From: Serinus canaria
Taxonomy: Eukaryota; Chordata; Aves; Passeriformes; Fringillidae
Assembly: GCF_022539315.1 (NCBI RefSeq)
Contig: NC_066319.1
Span: 23,832,093 to 23,896,092, forward strand
Reading direction: 5' to 3'
Length of the DNA: 64,000 bases
Shown here one piece after another: positions 27,801 through 39,800 of this stretch (position 1 is its first letter; the number at the start of each line of letters is the position of its first letter). The notes beneath the pieces were generated by a model. It did no database searches and was not told where the DNA came from. It was given only the letters and a program-made list of their open reading frames with translations. The position numbers and the translations under genes were made by a program.

Positions 27801-30800
27801 TCATATAAAAGGTAGTGCCCAACCAGTGCCCTCTGTTAAGGTGTATGCTCTCCTCACTGTATCTTGATGCAGTCTGAAACATCTCTTCTATAGGCTCAAT
27901 CAATCTCTAAAGACTGGAAAACCTAATCAGGAGCAATCTTGATACTGATCTTAGGAGCTGTAAAGAGACCAGTGTGGTTTCCAGCTCAGAGATACACAGA
28001 TGCATACAAAAGAGGACAGAGATGGTGCTGAGGGCCTTACGGCTTTTGCAAGAGGTAGAGTTGGGACAGGGTAATTTGTGTAGCTGGCTAAAGGAAGAGA
28101 CTACTGAAAGGTAGCAGTGAAGATGCTGCTGCTGCAGGGAGTGCCAGCTGTTTATTCTGAGCCACTTCTTTTGCCCAGCAGGGAGGTACACCTAACTAAA
28201 AAGCCAGGTTAAAGTGGTGCTGAGAATGTTGAACTCCCATCGTGGCCAAGTGTAGTGACCTTGGCCTAAGCCTGTTTATCAGAGTTCCCAGAGCCAGCAG
28301 CCAGAGCAGTGGCACCATCTGCTACAGGTCCTCCTTCTAGGGAAGGAAGGCAAAGCCCTTGATTCTCTGGAAGTAAAGGAATAGCTAATAGGACCCTGGC
28401 AGTGAAGCCTAGCTGATAAATGGCAGTGTTTAAAACCAATATGAAAAATTATGCATTAAATTGAATGCCTGTTGATTTAACTGTGTGCAAACTGACAACA
28501 TGAAGTGGACTTTGCTGTCTAACAACCCCACCGTACAGTAGTGAAACTCTGCAGAATAGGTAGGAGCATGGTCAGGAGCTTTTCATGGGTGTACTGCATA
28601 TCAGCTTGGTACCACAATGCTTTTGTCGAAGTGAAATTGATCCACTCAGAGTGTGTGTGCAGGAGCTGGACTTTCTGTGTATTACAGGAATGTGGTGTTC
28701 AGGGGAAGAGAGGAAATACAGTATTGTCAGCTCCCATCTTGGCCTGGGGGAAGCTTTGTGGGCTTCTGGTTTCTTGTCTTGAGAGCTGGCAAAGACAAGT
28801 AAGGCACACATTGACAAGGAATACCAATCATGTACGTAGCTGTGGGGGATCATGCCATGCCTGTTCTTTGGGAAACATGAAGATGTGTGGAAGAGGGAAA
28901 AGAGGTCAGCTTGGCTCTGTTGTGTAATAGCTGTAAATACCAAGTACACTAGACTTTTTATGGAAATTTTGACTACGAGGTCAGAAAGTCTCTCTTGCCT
29001 AGGGACAGTGCTGCTTCACAGACAGCAAAGTGTGACAGCTAATCCTCAGCCAGTATATTAGGCAGGGGATGGAGAAGCCAGAGGGACTGGCACAGTTTTA
29101 GTGACAAGTTACCGTCTGTCAGTAAACTCAGAAACCTTTGTAAATCAACATCTCACTGGCAGCTGCTTTCATGGATTATAATGCAGCACAGGACTAGCAC
29201 AAAAAAACAGAGGTTGGTTACTTCTTGTAGCCTCTGTGTGTGATTTTGTTGACCTAATTTTGTTCATCTCTCACCGTGGGTCTTAACCTGGGGTGCTGTC
29301 ATCTTGGCAGTCTAGCCCCAGGCCTCCAGTACACACTGCTTTCCCATTGCAGCATGTCTGACCTGCAGCATCCTCTAAGCTGGGGTCTTGCTTTTTCTCC
29401 TGAGGCATCTCTTTACAGGGACAACAGTTTTTATATGTACATAAAACGTCTCGTTTGTGCCTGACCCATAACCAGCTACCGACTATTTGCCAGGAATCCT
29501 TTCTTCAGATTATGGGATTTCACCTAGTTCTGAGCCTGTCTGTAGGGTGATGGAAGTTCAGCTCTTCAGACACAGTTCCCTTTTGTCTACACAGGTGTTA
29601 TTTTTTTGGTTTGGGGTCTTTTTCCCCCACTTGCCTTGCTGTGACCACTGCACAGCACTGCTAACTCTCCACCCAGCACCATCAGGTATGTGCAGTCCAG
29701 CAACCATGTGGTGCACAGCACCATTTCAAAACTCCCAGGCCAGCTCATGTGAGCTATCAGCATGGTGTAGCAAAGCACTCCAGGAAGTGCCTTCCATGCT
29801 AATGCAGCCCAGAGTGCCTCTGAAGGTGGGACACAGGAGGTGGGAGATCTCTATGCTGCCTTGGACTGCATACTGCCTGTCCTGTAACATTTCTGTATGG
29901 CACAGAGTAAGCTGGATTTGCTCTCACCCTGTTCTTGGTGGAATGTGTACTTAAAGCATTATGGTGGTTTCATTTCTGTGATTGCCTGTTGTCTTTGGCA
30001 GTGGTTGATAACCTTGTCTGTTCCTGTGAGTAGTAAGCCCTGGCTTGGTGTATCTTTTGGGGAAATGCTGTGTGAGAGGTTTCCAAACCATTGGTGGTTC
30101 CATTATACTTAGTAGCATTAGATGTAAAATTCAAGTTTGGACTTTTCATCAATAGCCACACATGTTTTTGATGTAGTACAAGCTCTTCTGTGGAAACTTG
30201 TTAAAATATTCTCTACATCTGTCCTTGCTCCACAGTGGCTGTCAGTGAGAGGGATGTATAAAGATTATTCATAGGTAGAATGAGAATCGTTTGCAAAGAA
30301 TTTAAATGTTGAATAAGAGCAGTGTCTTACTGACCATTACCTAGTACAGGAAGTGCTTGCAGACACCACAGGGAGAATTGGCCTTTCCTTTCCAGTTCTT
30401 TGTTTAGTTACTTGGACTTAGGGTAACCTGATTTTATATGCACAGTTGTATGTCTTCATTTCCTGAAAATCTCTCTGCTCCTGTTGCTATGTCTTGGTGC
30501 TAATACTGAATTGAAATGAAAGGAATATTCCAGAGTAATCTGGTAATATAGCACTCTATGTTTGCAAGGTCTTTTATGGCAATGAGCCCTTTTAATGAAA
30601 ATGTGAACTGTGAGCTAGATCTGCAGTTTCTGTAGAGCAGGAATCAACACTATTCATGTTGTGGGTGTGTAATGTGTGCTGGCTTGAACACTGTGCTGTC
30701 ATACAAATATTTTTTTCCTTCTTTGGCATTTTAAGGGCCTTAAACTCTGGAGTTGAGTACCACTGGGACCAGCTGAATGAGAATGTCTTCACTGTGCATT

Positions 30801-33800
30801 CCAGCAGCAGGAGTACTGAGCGGCCCGGGTGAGTCTCCTGGGTGCTGGGTTAGAGAGACCTGACCCTTTCTGCTGTTTTTGTTAGCTCTGACATCATTTC
30901 TTTGTTCCCTTACCACTGGCAGCTTTAAATATGCAATTTTGTCCCTCTTTAGTATTGCCTTGTTGGGTCACCTGGCCTTCTTGCATCAAGTGACATTCAG
31001 TGCCCAAAAGTGCCAGTGACACTAAAGCACACGTGTCATTCAGGGCCCCAGTAACAGCTGTGGGAGGAACACGTAGGGCTTGATGCATCAAAAACACTAT
31101 GTAAAGCAAATGGCCTTTGGAAGGTACTTGCCCTTTTCTCCCCTGAAGAACAGGGGAGTTGGCAGAGAAAAGGGCAAATACATGGTGCCAACCCAGTGAT
31201 TGATTTTCATCTTTTTAATTGCTTGTCATGGGACAGTTGTTTCTCAGTAATAAACTTTAAAAATAAAGCTAAATCCCTTGGCGTCCCCATTGGCTCTTTC
31301 AGTCTGTCCAGTGATGCCCATGTTGTTGTTCTGAACACAAGGGTGAATCTGCAGTCCATTGCTTCTTGCCATAGTGACAAGTATTTCTCTGTAAGCCAGC
31401 TGTTCTCAGCAAGAGGGTGATAGTTTTGTTTCTGTTTTGTGAGTTTCAGCATACCAAGAAAGTTGTGAGCTTGTTTACAGGGCAAATGTCTGGGCTGTCC
31501 TATAGCCTTAGTCTGATTGTAAAATAAGCAGTAGAGATTCTTTACTCTGCTGTATGAGTGGATATTGCCACTACTTAAGTTTCTGACTCAGTCTGGTATA
31601 ATGGCAGCTTGAAGACAGAAATACTGGTCCAAAGTGAACTAGCTCAAAGAGAGAGCAAAAAAAGTGTAGCAGGTTTCAAAGCCCTATGAAAAAAAGAGGT
31701 TGTAAATGAGGCAGTCTTTTCTTGAATCTTTTTACCATTCCCAGCACTTAGAGGTCAGTTTAGAAAACAGCATTGTGGCATTGTGAAGATTCAGCTGTAG
31801 CATCATACACTTCAGCTGAGTGAGTCTGGGAAGTTAATGAGCCCTGAGGTGGTTCCTGTTGTTTGCTTCTGAGAACACAGGATTTCCCTTGTCTGACTGG
31901 AACGGGCAGAAATGCCTGCTGGAGTGCATTCATGTGCAATGCTGACAAACTAGGAAGTCCAGAGGAGGGAAAGGCTACAGGCTACATCCATGGGAGTCAA
32001 AACTGCCCTGCTGTGCAGAAGGTTTTGTGTGTGTTTGTGCTTCTGCACTGCACGTTGTGCTGCCTCCTCAACGCAGTGACTCCAAGACAGTTGTTCCGCA
32101 GGCTTAATGATGCTGCAGGGATATCTCTCTGTGCCTGTAAGACACACTGCTTCTGTGGAGGGGTGAGTGGCTTGAAACTAAAGAGACCAGTGTGTGTAAA
32201 TAATTGGGGTTACAATTCCTTTCATCCCCATCCTCTTAGTGTCAAGCAGGTGCCTAGTTGGAGTGGAGGCAAGAAGAGCCTCTCGTTCTTGTTTCAGTCT
32301 TGCTTGGGCATGTTGCCTCCAGTGATCCTGGTCTTAATTGTTTTTCTCTCTTTTCAGAACCAGCAGAGCTACATGGAGGACAGACAGGGACATGGGCTTG
32401 ATGAATGCCATAGGCCTACAACCCCGAAATCCCCCCACCTCTGTGACATCGCAAGGTACCCAGACCTTGGCGCCTCAGCTGCAGAATGCCGAGACTCAGA
32501 CAGAGAGGGAGGTACAGGAGCAGGAATCCGCCTCTGCAGGGACTGGTGAAGGTAGGAGATCAATCAGTGGTTTATCTGACACAGTTTACCTGGTGTTTTA
32601 GGAGTTTCCTCATATGGTCCACATCCTGTCAGTGCATGTGGATACTCCTTTTATCTCTTCAACAAAGATTTCTCCCGCCTAATTTGCCTGTAGCCAGGCA
32701 TAGATGATCAGGAGAATTAATCTCTGGCCATATGAATAGAAAAGTTGTCTTTTTCACATGCTTTGAGGAAAGAAATTTCATTGTTCTCCAGATCATTGTC
32801 TCTTTGTAGAATCAACTGTACTGCCTTGATTCCTCACACATCTCCTGATCTCCTAACCATCAGTAAGGCTGCAAGCTGCAGGGAGCTATCCTTTCTATCT
32901 CTGTGTCGGAGTTCAGCTTGATCCTCCAACTTATGCCAAAGGTCTGCAGGCTTCACAAGCTCAACATTTAAATACCAAAAAAATCACTACTGTAAATCAT
33001 TGTAAATCACTTCTCACAAAACAGCTTTGAGGATACTGTTTAATTTGATTGATGAGGTTACATGATGAGTGCCCAGTTCAGCTATACAAAAATGTCTCTA
33101 GTGGTTAGCAGTCCAGGAAAACTTACCAATATGTAAGGACCTGGAAACAGCTACTGTGCAATTCCTGTACAAAGTCACTAATCTGTTGAACACACTGATT
33201 TATCCAAGTTTCTTGTCTCAATACTGTAACTTTGTGCTTTCATTCAGCTCTGAAGGCTTGGCTAGGTAGGGGTTGGGCAGTATGTACATAGGAAACACAA
33301 GAGAAAATCAAGGAGACAGTTTTGAAGTTGTTGGTTCATGATAAACCACCTTGGCTTTGGGAAATAGCCCACAACATGCCTGTGTGTGCCTGCATGCCTG
33401 CTTGTTCTCTGTCATTCTGAAAGTTTCATTTTGGTATGTGACTCTTCCACAGTTTCTGCTGTGTAGTATCCAGCATGTGTGATAAGGCTTTGTGTTTCTC
33501 TGATCTCAGCTCTTCTGTACAAAGTTAAGTGGGAAATTCCTGCCCGCTGGGGTTTCCGTCTGCTTATCTCAGCAGAGCTGAGATTAACCTCTCTGGAAGG
33601 TTAGTACAATTGATGGCATGTGAATAAGACTGGAGCAGACTGTCTGGACAAATGCTGAACTCATGGGAACTGGTTCTTCCACTGAATGTGGAACACAGAC
33701 TGAGAACGTGATACAGTGTGGGACCTTCTTGCATCAAGGCCATGATGGCTGATGCTGCAGGCTTTTGGAGTCAGTTAAACCAGGAGAGTTCTCCAACACT

Positions 33801-36800
33801 GCTTCTCTCTCCTGCTGTTCTACAAACATCTTCATGACAGTTTCTTTATCTTGTTCTTTCTAAATTTCCAATATCTAGATCATAGGTTTTAACTAGACTG
33901 TTAATGAAACGGGGAAAGGGGTGTTCTTTACCAGTGCCTTGGCAGGATATCTCTACAAAGAAGAAAAACACATAACATTTGGAAGAAAAGGAGTGTAAAT
34001 AACAAGCCTAGGACAGATACTTCTCTTCATCTCTCTTTCTTGCTTGGAAGAAGATCAGCAAGTTCCACATCTGGTACAATTTCCATCTCAGACATTGACT
34101 TACCATATGTCCCCTTGCAAATGGCCACACCTGCAAAATGAGCTCACTCCTGTCAGTTATATCAGGGCCTGTAGAGCAAAGGAGGTACTGCAATTTAAAC
34201 TTGTGCATCAGAGATGAGCCAAGACGTTTTACCTGTTGTTGGTCAGTTCCTATGCCAGTTGCATCCTCAGTGGAAATTCCTGTAAGGGCTCATGAATAAC
34301 TTAAAACAGGGAACTGTTAAGACTATAACAGTAAGGAGGATGAAGGATCAAAAAATCAATAGTAGTACATGATAGTAGTAAAGATCTGACACGAAGCAGA
34401 GAGACAAATTTTCTTCTCCTTTTGCCAACACCTTAGGCAGTTAGCGAGGTACTTGTGGCATTAGTAGTCTGGCTCATCTTTATGTTTCACATTACACATG
34501 AGCATTACTGGCTGCTTGTGATGGTAAGTCAGCCATTTTCCTAGCATCATCAACTCTTGTGATGCACGTCCAGTGTGTTCCATCAGGCAAGACTAGGTGT
34601 TGTGCTGCTTTTCTGATGGTTAATTTGCCCACTGTATGTGCCGTAACTCTGCCTGCTGGAAGGAAAACTGTGTTTCCTAATAGCATGATCTAGATGTCAG
34701 GGGCAAAAAGGCAAAAAAAAAAAAAAAAAAAAAGGAAAAGAGAGAGAAGAAATGTGCTATCAGTAACTTGGGGTGTGACCCAGGGCAAATTATTAATCAT
34801 CTACTAAATGGGAATTAATCTTCCATAGTACAGCACACCAGGGGCTGTGGAGATTAATTAGTGTTTTGTATGGGGCTTTGAAGATGGGAATCACTATGTA
34901 AAGGCTTAGCAGCATTATCAGCAGCAGAATGGATAAATCAAGTGTGATTCTGAGTAATGTAAAGGAAAGTGGTCTAGTTATTGCCCTGCCATGAGGGGCA
35001 AAAAAGCCCTGACCAACTGACCAATTAACCGAAAAAAAAACCCCTTGTAAGGTTTAAAAAAAAAAAAAAAAAAGAAAGGCTAATGCTACCCTGAGAGTGG
35101 GTTTCTGTCCTCTGTCCTGTCAGCCCTTCTGTTGTGGGGAATTCTGGCTCAGGGCATTTCTTGCAGATATGTGCTTACTGTACAAAAAAAAGAGAGTATG
35201 CAGAATTGCATCAGAAATCTAATTAAGTTCTGTGCGGGTATAAATAGTTTCCTTTTCTCATGCAAAGCTCTGCGGGGACTTTGCTTCTCTGATTATCTTT
35301 CTGCCTCCTTTGGAGGAGTGAGTATATGATGACTTTATTAGAAGTGAATCCCTCTAATGTCTGAATCTTTCTGTTTTGCAGCAGTTAATAGCGGACTTGT
35401 GAACTCTGCTCCCGCGCCACACATAAAGGAAAGGTAGTTAGAGTTTAGAGAAAACTAGGAGAGGTACCAAGAAGTGCTTAAAACAATATTTGAACTGTCT
35501 CCTATTTTCTTTTAAGCTGACAGACATAGTGGAAATAGTGATAGAGTTGTAACTTTGAGGCACCCTTAATTAGAAACAATCTGTTGGGCGTTATACTATG
35601 TTTTCCTTGCAAATAGACAGGCGCGATGGGAGTGGGATCTGTATTCAGCTGGCAGATTGAATCTCACTTATAACCCAACAAAAATTCCTAATGAGATTTA
35701 ATGGCTGAAAGTTTTAACCTTTAAAAATTGTAATTCCCAGTCCAGACTGGGTCAGGCTGTGGCTGCCACTTGTTCAGGCTGTTGGATCTTTAGAAAACAG
35801 TGCAAGGCGCAGTAACTGCAGAGTCTGCAATTGTGCCAAAGCTGCTGCAGGCTGAGGGAGAGGGACCTCTGCAGAGCTGCAGGACACTTGCTTGATAGTG
35901 GGCCCATGCTGTCCCCTGGCTGTTGAGAGATTACCTGTCTTTCAGGTAATCCAGTTTTTAAAGAGGAAAAAACCCAACAACAAATAACTGAAAATTATTT
36001 GTTATCTGATTTCCTACATCTGCATTGTCTTTCAGGCTTAAAACTCAGTGATTGTGGAAGCAGGGACGTGTTACCAGTTACAGAAATTGTAGCCATCCGA
36101 GTATTTGCTGTCACTGGATTGCTACTTTGCCTGTCTTTGAGGGAGCAACATATGCTTTCATGCCATATACAGTTTTTAACTTATTGGGTTGAAGTGTTTA
36201 TACACCAGCCAGTATAAATTTCCATCAGTTCCAACTGCTTTCAAAGGTTGCAGCAGATTCATTTGAGAGGGAAGAGGGTTGTAAAATGAAGGCTTGGGTT
36301 TGTGAGATTCAGTTTCTTTAAACTATCGGGAGTGAAAAGACAGCACATGCAAGCAAAACTTTCGCAAGCAGAGCATCCTGGGGATGCCTGAGGAGCACTT
36401 AGAAGCAATCAGTGTGCCTGCATGTGATGTAACTTATTTAATCTGAGACATTAGGAACACGTGTCCAGGGGCTGCTTGGGCAGGAATACTTTGTCCCCAG
36501 CTGAGCCTCATGAATGCTAACAAGAAGAAAGATGTTGTTTTATGTTAGCTGAACATGTTCTAGCAATGCTGTTGTCAGATGTGACGTGACTTTTGTGTAG
36601 TTAGTGTGGAAGTGGGAACTGGGACACCAGGGATCAGCTTCCAGATCTGCTTCTCATTCTCCAAGTAGAAACGTGGGTAGATCCCTTAGCCTTTCATTTG
36701 CCTGTCCATCTGTAAAATTTGCGTCGTATGCCCTATAGAACTGCAAATTTTGGTTTCTCTTTAAAATCCTCTGAAAACCACTACCTAAAAAATAGACTTA

Positions 36801-39800
36801 GGTTCTAGAAGTATGTACTTTGCAAGCCTTTACAGCGTGATCTACTCCAAGTACTTGGGTCTCTTGGGATTAAATTATGTGGGCTACTTTTAAACTCTCA
36901 TTACAAAAGTAAGTTTCACTCACATGAATAGCCAAGGTGAGATATTACTAAGAAAATTCTTACAAGATAAAGCAGTTGTATTTTTTCTGAGTTCTGTGGA
37001 GTTGCTTGGATTAACTACCTCAGAAAGGAAGTGTGAACATGTTTCTGGGCTTGGTTGGAAAGAAAAGTAATTGTTGTGGCATTAAGGGAGATATAATTAT
37101 TCATAGCTGATTATACTGTGGTGCGCCCCTCCCTTTTCTATTCTTATGCAAGGGGTGAATTAATGTAAAAATGCTGATATTTTTATCTTTGAGCATCTGA
37201 ATTAGTGGGGCAGCTCACACCTCAGAGCTATTATTTCATGTTCTCTGAAGACTTGGATATCTCTGCAGTGCTTACTGTTCTAATTTTGATGCTTTGTTTG
37301 CAAACATGGTTCCTAACTACTGCTGGTTTTACAAGGAGGAATGTTGAAAACAAAAGAAAATTCAAGACCAATGTCAGTGTATTGCAGAGATACAGGAAAG
37401 TCTGATCTCATCCTTGCTTCTGTGGACTTTGCATTTCATCAGGAGTGTGCCATCCATGCCCAGAGATAAACAAGTTGTACTCCCTATAGGTACTTCAGAG
37501 TGCATTTCCTTTAGAAGTGGAAATACCCTGCCTTACGCCCATCTCCATCAAAACTCTGCAAGATGTTTTGCCTGCGAAGTTTTCTGTGTCAAATTCTTGT
37601 CTTGCTGGAGTAGCATAGAGGACTTTTAAAAACAGATGCATTAGCTAGGGAATATTTAGGTAAATGTTTGAGACAGCTACATTGACAGAAATCCTCTGGT
37701 CTTTGGGATAATTGCTCTCAAGAGTAATGTTTTGTTCTGTGTTTGGAAAAGACAGGAGTTTAGACCTCTGGAAAGGTCAGTTTGGTTACAGTAGAAGACA
37801 TTTGTAGGAGCACAGCATTGCAGCAAGCTGATACATTTGTGGTTTACAGCATTGCTGTTGTTTTGGGTAAGTGCCTGTGTGCCCACCCTGAACCTTCACC
37901 AAATGGAAGTCAGCTTACTTCACTTGCTGTGAATACTAATGTAGTCTGCATTGGCAGCCTGGTGAAAGAATGTGTGTGGGAGTCACCAGGCAGTAGAAAC
38001 GGGCTGTGTGTGAATCTGTGCTGTAGCTCAGCTCAAGGCAAATGGCACAGCAAGCTTTGCTCTGAACTAGTCAGCCAAAGTCATCATTGAAACCTGAGAG
38101 AGGAAAAGGGGAGGACAGTCCCCAAAGCAGAGGTGTTTGTTGGCTGCTTGCATGGTGAGGCTCACTTCTGGCTCTTGATGGGCTGGGAATTTCCAACATT
38201 GCTATATCTCTGGGATCTGAAGGCTCACGCCTTGCTGATTCCTGCTGTGGCATCAGCCCTTGCCTGTCTTCTGAGCAAGCAGATGCCTCAAGTGGAAATT
38301 CAGCCATGGCATATGGGAATTTAGGGGCAGGGAGGAGCAAGGGGTGCTGTGGTGAAACATATGTTTGTAATGCTGAGGAGCATTGGCTGGCTGGGAGTCC
38401 TTGCTGTTTTGCTGTTCCAGTGCTTCTGTACTGGACTCATTTATAGTAAGTGATCTATCAAGAGCACGGTACCTGCTGTTTCAGGAGTTGTGTAGATAGG
38501 CCTGTCTGGCATGTCACTAGACCAGGTTGCAAATCTTGGCTTTCTTAAGCTTCCACTCCAGCCTGGCCAGATGGTTGGTAATTAAGTACGACTATGCCCT
38601 CAGAAGGAAGTGATGACTGAATCCAAAGCCACGCTTCTCAGACCTTCCACTTAGTTCTGCTCATGATTGATGTTTCAATATCCCTTGGCATGCATGTTTT
38701 TCATGCTGGAGTTTTCCAATATAATAGCTGCCTGTGTCCTCAGTCTTTGTACTGGTCAGCCAAGTTCCTAGTTCATGCATCAGCCACATCCTGAATAGGA
38801 TTTCTTTGCTAGAGTTGTGGGTCAGGCTGTGTCCAGGGGGTATTCTTGCTCATTTGTCTTAGGCTGTGCTGCAGATACTCTTGTGGTTACAGGTGTCTGT
38901 GGTTCCACTGATGCTCTGATCAAGGGGCTAGGTATGGTGCATGTAGCAGGTTTACTGCATTCCTAGCAGGAATCTACTTACACTACTGGTGAGATGTAAA
39001 TTTGCCCTGAATGTCCATAATATTTCTGCAGGAGGACAGTATGTCAGCAGACTTATTTGAGGATGAAATTGTGTCCTGTGGTGGGGGATGCTGGCAGTGC
39101 TTGATGCAAGTACCACTGAGCCCATGATAAAAGGGAATAAGCTGTCACCGACTGACTGCATGATGTCTCTTGAGTGCCATGGTGTGGACTTTGCTGAGTA
39201 TCTTAGCTCTCATGCTGGATACATGGTCATCCAGTCATTTAGGTTGGAGAACACCTCCAAGATCATCAAGTCCAACCTTTGGCCAAACACCACTATGTAA
39301 CTAAACTGTAGCACTAATTGCCATGTCCAGTCCTTTATTGACTAGTTCCAGGAATTGTGACTCCACCACTTACCTAGGCAGTTAAAATGAGTAACCACTG
39401 TCTTAGTGAAAAAAAATACTTCCTAATGTCCACCTCTTCTGGTGCATCTTGAGGCCATTTCCTCTTATCCTGCTGCTGGTTAACTGGAAGAAGAGATTGG
39501 CTGCACCTCCCTTCAGGTAATTGTAGGGAGTGATAAGGTTTCCCCTGAGCCTGCTTTTCTCCAGGCTAAACAACCCAGCTCCCTCAGCTGCTCTTCTTAT
39601 GACCTGTGCTCCAGACTCTTCACCAGCATCATTGCCCTTCTCTGGTTGTGCTCCAGTACTTCAGTGACCTTTCTTGTGAGGGGCCCAGAACTGGTCACAG
39701 GGTTCAAGGCATGGCCTCACTGGTGCTGAGTACAGGGAGACAATCTGCCCTGATCTGCTGGCCACACTATTGCTGATACAGACCATTATGCCACTGGCCT

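Larger units (their letters stand above)
14852..30735 (+). other. AMBRA1: AMBRA1 intron, 15.9 kb
   Basis: It runs from gtaagt to the AAG acceptor at 30735. It contains the CR1 pair at 17.8-19.2 kb, a small inverted E-box pair at 19.26 kb and T-rich tracts near 21.3, 22.7 and 23.25 kb. Short ORFs are scattered through it but none looks like a real gene. Confidence 0.85.

Noticed and set aside
31863..32549. 228-codon + strand ORF overlapping an AMBRA1 exon
   Set aside because: It is in a different frame from the AMBRA1 reading frame over 32358-32551 and runs through intron sequence; no domain is recognisable.
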